From Agrobacterium vitis (GTDB lineage Bacteria; Pseudomonadota; Alphaproteobacteria; Rhizobiales; Rhizobiaceae), in assembly GCF_014926405.1 (NCBI RefSeq), contig NZ_JACXXJ020000005.1, positions 687,001 through 751,000 on the forward strand: a stretch of 64,000 nt of DNA, in the 5' to 3' direction. Position 1 is the first letter of the stretch; each line of letters begins with the position of its first letter. Positions 8,789 through 17,415 of this stretch are shown here, one piece after another. The notes beneath the pieces were generated by a model that saw nothing but the letters and a program-made list of their open reading frames with translations, was not told the origin of the DNA and ran no database searches. Position numbers and translations under genes: made by a program.

Positions 8789-10303
8789 ATGAACATTCAG
8801 GTTCAAACCACGGCAAGCACCCCGTTCAAGCTGAAATACGGCAATTTCATCGGTGGCGACTGGCGTGAGCCGGTGGGTGGCCGGTATTTTGAAAACACCA
8901 CCCCGGTCACCGGTGGGAAGTTGTGCGATATCGCCCGCTCCGACGAGCGCGACATCAATCTGGCGCTGGATGCCGCCCATGCCGCCAAGGACAAATGGGG
9001 CAAGACCCCCGTTGCCGAGCGCGCCAATATGCTCAACCGAATTGCTGACCGGATGGAAAGCAATCTGGAGCTCCTGGCCCGAGCCGAAACCTGGGACAAC
9101 GGCAAGCCGCTGCGTGAAACCATGGCTGCCGATATTCCGCTGGCCGTCGATCATTTCCGCTATTTTGCCGCCTGCGTACGCGCTCAGGAAGGCTCGATCG
9201 GCGAAATCGACCACGATACGGTCGCCTATCATTTCCACGAGCCGCTTGGCGTCGTCGGCCAGATCATTCCCTGGAACTTCCCGATCCTGATGGCCGCCTG
9301 GAAGCTGGCGCCCGCTCTTGCCGCTGGCAATTGCGTTGTGCTGAAGCCAGCCGAGCAGACCCCCGCCTCGATTCTCGTCTGGGCCGAATTGATTGGCGAC
9401 ATCCTGCCACCCGGCGTGCTCAATATCGTCAACGGCTTTGGCCTGGAAGCCGGCAAGCCGCTGGCCTCCAGTCCGCGCATCGCCAAGATCGCCTTTACCG
9501 GTGAAACCTCGACGGGTCGGCTGATCATGCAATATGCCAGCCAGAACCTCATTCCGGTGACGCTGGAACTGGGCGGAAAATCGCCGAACATCTTCTTCGA
9601 GGACGTGCTGCGCGAAGATGACGATTATCTCGACAAGGCCCTGGAAGGCTTTGCAATGTTTGCTCTTAACCAGGGCGAAGTCTGCACCTGCCCAAGCCGG
9701 GCGCTCGTCCATGAAAAGATCTATGACCGTTTCATGGAAAAGGCCATCAAGCGCGTCGAGGCCATCGTTCAGGGCGATCCCTTGGACATGGGTACGATGA
9801 TCGGGGCGCAGGCCTCCAGCGAGCAGCTTGAAAAAATCCTGTCCTATATGGATATCGGTCGTCAAGAAGGCGCCGAAATTCTGACCGGTGGCCATCGCAA
9901 TACCCTGTCCGGCGATCTCTCCGGCGGCTATTACGTCAAGCCGACCGTGTTCAAGGGTCATAACAAGATGCGGGTATTCCAGGAGGAAATCTTCGGCCCG
10001 GTCGTCTCCGTCACCACCTTCAAGGACGAGGCCGAGGCGCTGGAAATCGCCAATGACACCCTCTATGGCCTGGGTGCCGGCGTCTGGAGCCGCGATGCCA
10101 ATACCTGCTACCGCTTCGGTCGCAATATCCAGGCCGGGCGCGTTTGGACCAATTGCTACCATGCCTATCCCGCCCACGCGGCCTTTGGCGGTTACAAACA
10201 ATCGGGCATTGGCCGCGAGACCCACAAGATGATGCTGGACCATTATCAGCAGACCAAGAACATGCTGGTGAGTTACAGCCCCAAAGCCCTCGGCTTCTTC
10301 TAA
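8789..10303 (+). CDS. NAD-dependent aldehyde dehydrogenase (acetaldehyde dehydrogenase type)
   Basis: A 504-residue member of the ALDH superfamily, close to the AldB/AcoD/ExaC acetaldehyde dehydrogenases that oxidise short aldehydes to acids. The NAD-binding segment is [19 protein letters not shown] and the catalytic Glu lies in [10 protein letters not shown]. The catalytic Cys lies in [11 protein letters not shown], and EEIFGPVVS and the C-terminal [20 protein letters not shown] motif are present. Length is normal. The start follows a GGGAGGATGAGAG ribosome region. Upstream is an AcoR-like regulator and a palindromic site; downstream is a DUF779 protein, a common neighbour of this enzyme. 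A role in ethanol, acetoin or aldehyde use is likely. Confidence 0.95.
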   Translation: MNIQVQTTASTPFKLKYGNFIGGDWREPVGGRYFENTTPVTGGKLCDIARSDERDINLALDAAHAAKDKWGKTPVAERANMLNRIADRMESNLELLARAETWDNGKPLRETMAADIPLAVDHFRYFAACVRAQEGSIGEIDHDTVAYHFHEPLGVVGQIIPWNFPILMAAWKLAPALAAGNCVVLKPAEQTPASILVWAELIGDILPPGVLNIVNGFGLEAGKPLASSPRIAKIAFTGETSTGRLIMQYASQNLIPVTLELGGKSPNIFFEDVLREDDDYLDKALEGFAMFALNQGEVCTCPSRALVHEKIYDRFMEKAIKRVEAIVQGDPLDMGTMIGAQASSEQLEKILSYMDIGRQEGAEILTGGHRNTLSGDLSGGYYVKPTVFKGHNKMRVFQEEIFGPVVSVTTFKDEAEALEIANDTLYGLGAGVWSRDANTCYRFGRNIQAGRVWTNCYHAYPAHAAFGGYKQSGIGRETHKMMLDHYQQTKNMLVSYSPKALGFF

Positions 10304-10441
10304 ACCCGTTGTAAATCCGCCCCGCTGGGCTGCAAATGGTCATGTTCTGCGCTTCCGGTGCTCACGTACTTATGTACGCTCCGCTCCGGTTCTCGAACAT
10401 AACCATTTTCGCCACCTCCAGCCGCGAATCTCGACGGGTTT
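10302..10441. repeat. 140-bp imperfect palindrome after the aldehyde dehydrogenase gene
   Basis: The outer arms AAACCCG and CGGGTTT bound the element. Inner matching blocks are AAATGGTCATGTTC with GAACATAACCATTT, and CGTAC-TTAT-GTACG exactly at the centre. The left end overlaps the aldehyde dehydrogenase stop codon. It looks like a REP- or MITE-like palindromic element that can form a cruciform or a long RNA hairpin. I cannot tell its copy number in the genome. Confidence 0.65.
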
Positions 10442-10494
10442 AGCCGTCGAGTTCTTGGTTTTATGGGATTCGCGAAGGTTTGCGGTTCTTGCAT

Positions 10495-10541
10495 TCTTCT
10501 CCCCAGCGGGGAGAAGGTGGCGGCAGCCGGATGAGGGGGGC
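10495..10541. repeat. Rhizobial intergenic repeat (RIME-like)
   Basis: It contains CTTCTCCCCAGCGGGGAGAA followed by GGTGGCGGCAGCCGGATGAG and a G run. This is the sequence I know as a frequent intergenic repeat in Rhizobium and Agrobacterium genomes. It lies 40 bases before the DUF779 gene. Confidence 0.75.
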
Positions 10542-10582
10542 GAAGCCAAGACGGACTTCTTTCATTTTGAAACGAGGCAGTT

Positions 10583-10957
10583 ATGGACACGATTTTGGAT
10601 GGTGAACCAAGGGTCGTCGCGACAGCGGCGGCCATCGATTTGATCGGCGAGATCCGCAGGGATTATCCGCAGATCCTGTTTCATCAGTCCGGGGGCTGTT
10701 GCGATGGGTCATCGCCGATGTGTTATCCTGTCGATGATTATATAGTCGGGGATACCGATGTGAAGCTCGGCGAGATTGATGGCGTGCCCTTCTATATCCA
10801 TCAGAGCCAGTATGAAGTCTGGAAACACACCCAGTTGATTATCGATGTCGTTCCGGGGCGAGGGGGCATGTTTTCACTGGATAATGGCCGCGAAAAACGC
10901 TTTCTGACCCGCTCTAAGCTGTTTGGGGGTGAGGTCTGCGCCTTGCCTGCCCGCTAA
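10583..10957 (+). CDS. DUF779 domain protein
   Basis: A 124-residue protein of the DUF779 family, often encoded next to acetaldehyde-type aldehyde dehydrogenases, with no established activity. The N-terminal half carries a Cys-rich segment, FHQSGGCCDGSSPMCYP (about residues 33-49), which could bind metal or be redox active. The C-terminal half has DVVPGRGGMFSLDNGREKRF. ATG 10583 follows an ACGAGGCAG context. It is about 280 bases after the dehydrogenase, and the gap is filled by two repeats, so cotranscription is uncertain. Association with aldehyde metabolism is inferred from context. Confidence 0.88.
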   Translation: MDTILDGEPRVVATAAAIDLIGEIRRDYPQILFHQSGGCCDGSSPMCYPVDDYIVGDTDVKLGEIDGVPFYIHQSQYEVWKHTQLIIDVVPGRGGMFSLDNGREKRFLTRSKLFGGEVCALPAR

Positions 10958-10986
10958 TAATTTAGCCGGAGCGTTGACATCTCGCT

Positions 10987-11877
10987 CTATAGCAAGCCGC
11001 ATTTGGCGCAGGCGGTGTCGATAATCTCGAGCTTTACGGTTTGTGCCCTTTCATATTCTCGCCGGAATTGGTTGGAAACCCAGAGTTCCGAGCGCCCGCG
11101 CCGTCCTTTCCAGCCGATGGTCCCGACGTTTGCTGCATCCAGCAGTTTGCGGGTGAGGTGTGAGCGAGACAGGTGGAATGTCTCGGCCATGGTCTGGATC
11201 GATACGGTGCCGATTAAAATCTGCTCAGCGTCCGCATCGGTATCCTGGCTCTTGGCAATCAGCCAGTCGATAATGATATTGCCGTTGTTCAACCAGACGA
11301 AGGGATCAAAAATCTTCGGCTGCTCGCGCAGTTCAGGGGTCTGCATGAAGGCGGAGGCGACAAGCGGATGCAGCTTGCTCATGTCCCGGCCGTTGGCCTC
11401 GAAGTTTTGCAGCCGTGCGCCATCGTCAAACCCGTCCAGGCTTCGCAGATGGATTTCCATCCAGCCCGCCGCACTGCCGAGACTGGCCTCGCTCGGCACC
11501 AGCGGTCTGCTGCGCCGGTCGGTGGTGGTTGTTTCGCGGGCGATGCCATAGGTTTCCATTTCTTTCAGAAATGAGTCCGCCGTATTGCGGCTGGCCACGC
11601 CAGTGGCTTCGACAAAGTCGAAATAGCGGGCAGGTAGGATCTGGCCCGCCTCGAAATATTGCATCAAGGCAATCTGTCCGAGAAGCCAGCGCTGGTGACT
11701 GGCAAAAACCCTGGCGATCTGAGGATGCTCCTCAAACCGTTTCAAAAAGGCCTCCGCCTGCACGCGGATGATCGGATGAATCCGCGGATGGGATAGCATG
11801 GCGCTGGATGTGAAAGGCATGGCCTGGTGCTTTGTCGGCTGCGCTGGAATGTCGTCTTGAGCTTGCGTGCAGGTCAT
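10987..11877 (-). CDS. Unknown protein with winged-helix-like segments (putative regulator)
   Basis: A 296-residue protein I cannot place in a named family. Two segments look like DNA-binding helix-turn-helix units: residues about 84-110 (DFVEATGVASRNTADSFLKEMETYGIAR split around a helix) and about 225-260 (TMAETFHLSRSHLTRKLLDAA, then GTIGWKGRRGRSELW as a wing). The N-terminus has no signal peptide. ATG 11877 is used; ATG 11820 (MPFTSS) is an alternative. It converges on the DUF779 gene, ending 30 bases from it. A transcriptional regulator is the best guess; its targets are unknown. Confidence 0.65.
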   Translation of the reverse strand: MTCTQAQDDIPAQPTKHQAMPFTSSAMLSHPRIHPIIRVQAEAFLKRFEEHPQIARVFASHQRWLLGQIALMQYFEAGQILPARYFDFVEATGVASRNTADSFLKEMETYGIARETTTTDRRSRPLVPSEASLGSAAGWMEIHLRSLDGFDDGARLQNFEANGRDMSKLHPLVASAFMQTPELREQPKIFDPFVWLNNGNIIIDWLIAKSQDTDADAEQILIGTVSIQTMAETFHLSRSHLTRKLLDAANVGTIGWKGRRGRSELWVSNQFRREYERAQTVKLEIIDTACAKCGLL

Positions 11878-12025
11878 GGTGTCCGGGCCAGTTTTTCAAT
11901 GCAAATAGAAGGGTATCCGAAGCTCAACCATTCATCAATGGAATAGCGGCCTGCAACCGTTCTGTTTTGACCGGATTGTTTCTGCTCTTCGTGGATCGCA
12001 GCAACGCTCTCGCTCTTTGTTTTTA
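11878..12025. other. Intergenic, upstream of the winged-helix gene
   Basis: Part of a 425-base gap between the winged-helix gene and prs. No gene is seen. The promoter for the minus-strand gene at 11877 must be here, but I cannot assign it. Confidence 0.35.
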
Positions 12026-12072
12026 AGCATTTCCGGTTGGTAAAACCGGTGTCCACCTTTCCTGGAAATGCT
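12026..12072. repeat. Rhizobial palindromic repeat (GCATTTCC family)
   Basis: AGCATTTCC at 12026 and GGAAATGCT at 12064 bound a segment containing TAAAACCGGTGTCCAC. This resembles a common palindromic intergenic repeat of rhizobia. A half copy with matching sequence (GTAAAACCGTTTCACAC then CTGGAAATGCTC) lies at 53659-53693. The rest of the gap to prs holds the prs terminator and nothing else recognised. Confidence 0.65.
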
Positions 12073-12252
12073 CAATAGATTTTTGGTGGAAATTTTTACA
12101 CCGGATCGGTGCTGACGTCATGCCAGCCGGAAAAGCATGTGCGACGAATAGGGTATTTCCGTTTTGCATCGGAATGCGAAAAGCGCGGTCCGTCTCCCCG
12201 AAAAGACAAACGGCAGCAAACGGCGCTGTAACACGTTAAATTTGCCAGGTAA

Positions 12253-12279
12253 TCCCTGAAACCGATTTCGGTTCAGGGA
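12253..12279 (-). terminator. Probable terminator of prs
   Basis: An inverted repeat, TCCCTGAAACCGA / TCGGTTCAGGGA, with one unpaired base, 24 bases past the prs stop. The T tract on the minus strand is weak (ATTACC), so efficiency is uncertain. Confidence 0.65.
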
Positions 12280-12302
12280 TTTATGCAAGTGTGCCGTGAC
12301 GA

Positions 12303-13235
<933 letters not shown>

Positions 13236-13562
13236 TTGTGCCCGCCTGTTTGCATCCCGCTACGCGACCCCGTCTGGGCATCCCGCCTCGGATTAAAACT
13301 GTTACAACCGACCCCAGCACACTTGTTTCATGCGCGGCGCTGCAATGCGGGCTTTTTAGCGCCCTTGCCCCTGAATGCAAGTGGTTTGCGACAGTTCTCA
13401 CGGAAATTCGTAAACGAAGCGATTTTCCCGCAGGTGGTGTTCCGAATCCATCTAGGTTCTGTGCGAAAAACAGCGGATTTAATGAACAGGGCGACTATGC
13501 GCCAAAAGCGGATGTCGATATCGTCTGGGTATCTGATGAGAGTTGGCCGGTGAAAAAGTAGG
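13236..13562. other. Intergenic region between prs and the methyltransferase gene
   Basis: A divergent promoter region of 327 bases. Open frames exist across it on the plus strand, but none has a ribosome site or recognisable protein sequence. No repeat or strong hairpin was seen. Confidence 0.35.
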
Positions 13563-14186
13563 ATGCCCTCAAGTATTGCCGATAGCGTCATCGACCTTTA
13601 TCAGGAAAACGCCGTTGCCTGGACAAAACGGCGTGGACGAGACTTAGTCGAGCGTTCTTGGCTTGATATCTTCCTATCCACTATGACGCGGGACGGATCG
13701 GACGTCATCGACATCGGTTGTGGATCAGGTGAACCAATAGCGCGCTATCTGATTGATAACGGCTGCCGTGTCACCGGCGTGGATGGTGCTGCTGCGTTGA
13801 TCGAAGTCGCGAAGACGAATTTCTTTGATCATCTATGGATTACTGCTGACATGCGTAACCTGCCCTCGCTAGGCAAGTTTCACGGTCTTATTGCCTGGCA
13901 CAGTCTATTTCACCTGAAACCAGAAGATCAGCGTCCAATGTTCGCTACGTTCAGTCATCTCGCTCTTCCGGGTGCCGTTATGCTATTTACCAGTGGTACA
14001 ACATATGGCGACGCGATTGGCACCTTTGAAGGCAAGCCTTTGTATCACGGGAGTTTGGATCGCGCCGAGTATGAAGAGTTGTTGCACACTAACGGCTTCG
14101 AAGTTGTACAGTATGTCGGGAACGATCCTTCATGCGGCGGTGCGACGATCTGGCTAGCACGAAAACGCCCCACCAAACGACCTTGA
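13563..14186 (+). CDS. Class I SAM-dependent methyltransferase
   Basis: A 207-residue methyltransferase of the Rossmann type. Motif I is DVIDIGCGSGEPIARYL (about residues 47-63), the acidic residue after strand 2 is in RVTGVDGAAALIE, and motif II is near HGLIAWHSLFHLKPEDQ. The substrate is not predictable. Codon use (many A/T third positions, as in GCGATTGGC and CTATTTACC) looks less GC-biased than in neighbouring core genes, which may reflect later acquisition. It sits divergent from prs and converges on the lipoprotein gene, with a 13-base gap. Confidence 0.85.
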   Translation: MPSSIADSVIDLYQENAVAWTKRRGRDLVERSWLDIFLSTMTRDGSDVIDIGCGSGEPIARYLIDNGCRVTGVDGAAALIEVAKTNFFDHLWITADMRNLPSLGKFHGLIAWHSLFHLKPEDQRPMFATFSHLALPGAVMLFTSGTTYGDAIGTFEGKPLYHGSLDRAEYEELLHTNGFEVVQYVGNDPSCGGATIWLARKRPTKRP

Positions 14187-14199
14187 TCGTTTTCCACCG

Positions 14200-15132
14200 T
14201 CACCCGGTATTTTTCGCACGCCAGTCAACATACTCCTCAAGCGTCTTGTTGGCGATGATCTGCATGACGGAGGCGGGGACGGCGGCCCAGGGGTCTTGGG
14301 CTTTGCCCGGCACGGTCTGCTGGCCCTGGATGCGGTGCAGGCGGTTGCCGCTGGCGTCGAGAACGTCCCAGACATAGACGACGGTGATCTTGCCGCCCTC
14401 GCCGTAGGCGGAGAAATAGCCTTTGAGGATATGGCGAGCCTGTTCGCCGCTTGAACTGCGCATCATCAGGCCTTTGGCGCGGGCCTCTGCCCCCAATTGA
14501 CGCGAGAGCGGGGTCACTGCTTCGACCGGCGCGCCGATGATCGGCAGGAAGCGGATCGAGTCTGGTCCGGCATCGCCAGCCGGAGCAAGCGAGGCTTGCT
14601 GCGAGGGGGCGGGCGAGGCAGGAGCGGCGGCCTCCTCATCGGTTTGCGGCGCGAGAGCGGCCTGTTCTTCAGGCTCCGGTTGGCTGACCGATGATCCAGC
14701 ATCGGCCTGCTCATGCATCCGGTTCTGTTGCCGCTCGGGCTGCTGCCAGCTTTGCTGGCGGCGGGGTTGGCCGTCCAGTGGTTCGGAGGCAACCGGATTA
14801 TAGCCGTTTTGGAGAGCTTGCGCCTGGGCTTCAAGCGAATTTTGTGGCTGGGCCTGCTGTTGCGGATAGGGGGAGTAGGCCTGTTCCGGTGCTTGCTCAC
14901 GCATCTGGCGATGCGGGCGGCGGGGAACATCCTCATTCTGGCGCATGGCCGTCTGCATGTCTTCACCGGTCAGCGGCTTGCTGATCGAGCCGCTGGTGCC
15001 GACATCAAGGGGGGGCGTCAGCGTGTCGGAGACGCTGCAACCGGCCAAACCGGCACTGGCCAAGCCAGCGCTGGCCAGACCACCAAGGGCCAGAACGAGC
15101 GCGGAGCCGATGCTGGAAGCGGGACGTCTCAT
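14200..15132 (-). CDS. Lipoprotein with Gln/Pro-rich linker, unknown function
   Basis: A 310-residue protein. The N-terminal hydrophobic stretch with an Ala/Gly/Leu repeat (LASAGLASAGLAGC) ends in an LAGC lipobox, placing the lipidated Cys near residue 31. Residues about 65-190 are low complexity, rich in Gln, Pro, Ala and Glu. The last 120 residues form a compact domain starting PDSIRFLPIIGAPVEAVTPL and ending in LEEYVDWRAKN. It is probably a membrane-anchored envelope protein. It lies downstream of the M24, pgeF, midA and lgt genes on the same strand. Lgt, encoded in this run, would lipidate it. Confidence 0.8.
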   Translation of the reverse strand: MRRPASSIGSALVLALGGLASAGLASAGLAGCSVSDTLTPPLDVGTSGSISKPLTGEDMQTAMRQNEDVPRRPHRQMREQAPEQAYSPYPQQQAQPQNSLEAQAQALQNGYNPVASEPLDGQPRRQQSWQQPERQQNRMHEQADAGSSVSQPEPEEQAALAPQTDEEAAAPASPAPSQQASLAPAGDAGPDSIRFLPIIGAPVEAVTPLSRQLGAEARAKGLMMRSSSGEQARHILKGYFSAYGEGGKITVVYVWDVLDASGNRLHRIQGQQTVPGKAQDPWAAVPASVMQIIANKTLEEYVDWRAKNTG

Positions 15133-15242
15133 TGGCTGCCTCCTTAACGGCTGCGTTCGTATGAGAATCCCGCGATTATCTTCCTAAAACGTTAAATTTT
15201 GCTTCAAACGCGACCTACATGTCGCCTTTTATCGCCAAAAAT

Positions 15243-15272
15243 GCATCTTTGATACCAAGGTATCGAAGATGC
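15243..15272 (-). terminator. Terminator of the M24 gene, part of a repeat family
   Basis: A 14-bp stem, GCATCTTTGATACC / GGTATCGAAGATGC, with one mismatch and an AA loop directly follows the M24 stop. ATTTTTGG follows on the minus strand. Its sequence matches the tail of the hairpin element at 32868-32990 (AGCATCTTCGA and CTTGGTATCA). Confidence 0.8.
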
Positions 15273-16427
15273 TTACGCCTTGACGATCAGGTCCAGCGGA
15301 TGGCGCGACAGCGCACGGGGTGCGCCTTCGGTGGTGAGATAGGTATGGCCGAGCGTCATCGCAGTCTCGCGTTCGGAATCCATGATGATCATGTGGATGA
15401 ATAGTGACATGTTGGGCAGGATTTGCTGCGGATTGCCGATGTGGAACATCTGGTGTTCCATCCAGGACGGGGAGAAGCGGGCCCCCAGCGAATAGCCGCA
15501 GGCATTCAGCCGGTGGCGGGTCAGACCGCGTTCGTCCAGCACTCTTGCATGGGTCTCGAACACGTCCCCGAAGGTATGGCCGGGCCGCAGCACGGTTTCG
15601 ATTTCCTGGATCGCCTCGCGGCAGGCGGCGTAAAGTTCACGGTGGCGGGGCGAGGGTTCGCCGACCAACACGGTGCGCATCATGGCGACATGGTAATGGG
15701 CAGAAGCGCCAGCCCATTCCAGCGTCAGCTGGTCATTGGCCGACAGTGTCCGGCGGCCCGCCTTGTAGCGGCACAGCAGCGCATCCTGGCCGGAACCGAT
15801 AATGAATTCATTGGCCGGATAATCGCCGCCGCCAGCAAAAACAGCGCCCTGCATGGCCGCGAGAATGGCGGCTTCGTCTCCCCCGGCTGAAATCAGCGGC
15901 AGGGCTGCATCCAGCGCGTCATCGGCCAGACTGGCGGCCTTTTCGACATAGGCAATCTCTTCCGCGCTCTTGATCAGCCGCAATTCGCTGACCAGCATCG
16001 AGGCGTCGATCAATTCACCGAAGCTGAGCAATTGATTGTCCAGCAGCCGTGCGACCCGTCCGGTCATGCCATGGGTGTCGTATTCGATGCCAAGACGGCA
16101 GCCGAGCAGGTCGAGATCGTTGAGCAGATCCTTCAGGTCGCTGGTCGGATCGGCATTGGTACGGTCAACCCAGATCAGGATATTGTCGATGGTCGAGGTC
16201 TGGCGGGCCTGACGCAGATCCGCCGAGCGGGTCAGAAGCGTCATCGAGCCATCGGCCTTCACCACCAGCGTCTGAAAGAAGCAATAGCCGAACGTGTCAT
16301 AGCCGGTGAGCCAATACATGCTTTCCTGGGCAAACAGCAGCATGGCATCCAGCTTCTGTTCGCGCATCCTGTCGGTCAGGCGTTCCAGCCGGGCGGTGTA
16401 TTCGGCGTTTGAAAAATGCAAAGTCAT
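15273..16427 (-). CDS. M24-family hydrolase (creatinase/ectoine-hydrolase-like), metal ligands missing
   Basis: A 384-residue protein with the creatinase N-terminal domain (residues 1-135, including QESMYWLTGYDTFGYCFFQ) and an M24 pita-bread domain (145-384). The classical dinuclear-metal ligands of Xaa-Pro aminopeptidases look replaced. The DxxxxxxYxxDxTRT site reads LEWAGASAHYHVAMMRT, the GHGIG His reads CGYSLGARFSPSWMEHQ, and the terminal Glu sites are not evident. This fits metal-independent members such as creatinase or ectoine hydrolase more than an aminopeptidase. The start overlaps the pgeF stop by ATGA, so the two are translationally coupled. The substrate is unknown. Confidence 0.82.
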   Translation of the reverse strand: MTLHFSNAEYTARLERLTDRMREQKLDAMLLFAQESMYWLTGYDTFGYCFFQTLVVKADGSMTLLTRSADLRQARQTSTIDNILIWVDRTNADPTSDLKDLLNDLDLLGCRLGIEYDTHGMTGRVARLLDNQLLSFGELIDASMLVSELRLIKSAEEIAYVEKAASLADDALDAALPLISAGGDEAAILAAMQGAVFAGGGDYPANEFIIGSGQDALLCRYKAGRRTLSANDQLTLEWAGASAHYHVAMMRTVLVGEPSPRHRELYAACREAIQEIETVLRPGHTFGDVFETHARVLDERGLTRHRLNACGYSLGARFSPSWMEHQMFHIGNPQQILPNMSLFIHMIIMDSERETAMTLGHTYLTTEGAPRALSRHPLDLIVKA

Positions 16428-17254
16428 GCGCGAGGCCCCTGAAGCATGATGGCGGAGATCTGGCGGCCGTAGTCCGGCTCGCTGGCGTGGGTGGTGCGGC
16501 GATAGGAGAAGAACTGATCCGGGTCGCCATAGGTGCAGAGGCCGAGCATGTCGGCGGCAATCCCGGCATCCGTCAGCCGCTTCACGGTCAGTCCCGGCAG
16601 GTCGAACATCGCGTGGCCGGGTTTGGTCGAAGGCGTGAAGAAGTGCTGATAGGCCGGATCATGGGCCAAAAACCGCTCGACGAATTCCGGGCCGACCTCA
16701 TAAGCTTTGGCGCTGATCGATGGGCCAAGCGTGGCGACGATGCTGGCACGGTGAGCGCCAAGCGCGATCATTGCCTCGATGGTGTTTTCCAGTACGCCGG
16801 TCAGGGCGCCCTTCCATCCGGCATGGGCAGCCCCGATGATCCGGTTAACCGGATCGGCAAACAGGATCGGTCCGCAATCGGCGGCAAGCGCGCCAAGAAT
16901 GAGACCGGGTTGGTTTGTGACCATGGCATCCACCTGTGGCCGATTCGAACCGAAAGGCGCGGTCACCGTCACCACATCGGGGGAATGGACTTGATGAACG
17001 GTAACAAGATCCGCTTCGGTGCCGCCAAACCAGCCAGCGACGCGGGCGCGGTTTTCATGCACATGCGCCGGATTGTCATTTGATCCGAGCCCGATATTCA
17101 GCCCGGCGTAAATGCCGGTGGAGACGCCGCCATGCCGGGTGAAAAAGCCGTGAACGATTCCGTCCGATCCGCAGGGAGCCAGAAGGGTACTCTGCAAGGG
17201 GGATGGTTTGGTTTCGGGTTGAAGGTGGGCCACATCGTGTGTCGAGGACGGCAT
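16424..17254 (-). CDS. pgeF: Peptidoglycan editing factor / purine nucleoside phosphorylase, laccase-domain (PgeF)
   Basis: A 276-residue YfiH/PgeF-family protein. These Cu/Zn-binding proteins act on nucleosides and remove wrongly incorporated residues from peptidoglycan precursors. Motifs are GFFTRHGGVSTGIYAGLNIG (about residues 36-55), TVHQVHSPDVV with two His, LGALAADCGPILFADP with the conserved Cys, and AAHAGWKGALTGVLENT with the metal His. Length is normal. It overlaps the M24 gene by 4 bases and follows midA by 161 bases, a gap that contains a tandem 17-bp duplication. Confidence 0.94.
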   Translation of the reverse strand: MPSSTHDVAHLQPETKPSPLQSTLLAPCGSDGIVHGFFTRHGGVSTGIYAGLNIGLGSNDNPAHVHENRARVAGWFGGTEADLVTVHQVHSPDVVTVTAPFGSNRPQVDAMVTNQPGLILGALAADCGPILFADPVNRIIGAAHAGWKGALTGVLENTIEAMIALGAHRASIVATLGPSISAKAYEVGPEFVERFLAHDPAYQHFFTPSTKPGHAMFDLPGLTVKRLTDAGIAADMLGLCTYGDPDQFFSYRRTTHASEPDYGRQISAIMLQGPRA

Positions 17255-17375
17255 CGGTGTCCCTTTCGCATGTCTTAATCCGAATCAATCGGCATTATGT
17301 CCAGGATTTTGCCCGCAGCGTGGTCAGATCCGGCGATTTGGCCGGATGTGACCATCACTGCGGTAATCTGTCAAT

Positions 17376-17409
17376 CCAGGGTCAAAGCTCGGCCAGGGTC
17401 AAAGCTCGG
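17376..17409. repeat. Tandem 17-bp direct repeat
   Basis: Two perfect adjacent copies of CCAGGGTCAAAGCTCGG, in the gap between midA and pgeF. It is most likely a local duplication; no role is evident. Confidence 0.85.
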
Positions 17410-17415
17410 CGTGAG

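Noticed and set aside
8714..10243. Long minus-strand frame opposite the aldehyde dehydrogenase
   Set aside because: Antisense of a complete ALDH; no ribosome site and no domain.
12026..12072. GCATTTCC palindrome as a terminator
   Set aside because: It has no T run, and it matches a family of intergenic repeats; the prs terminator is at 12253-12279.
13238..13561. 107-residue frame upstream of the methyltransferase
   Set aside because: Runs across the prs promoter region, no ribosome site, no protein-like composition.
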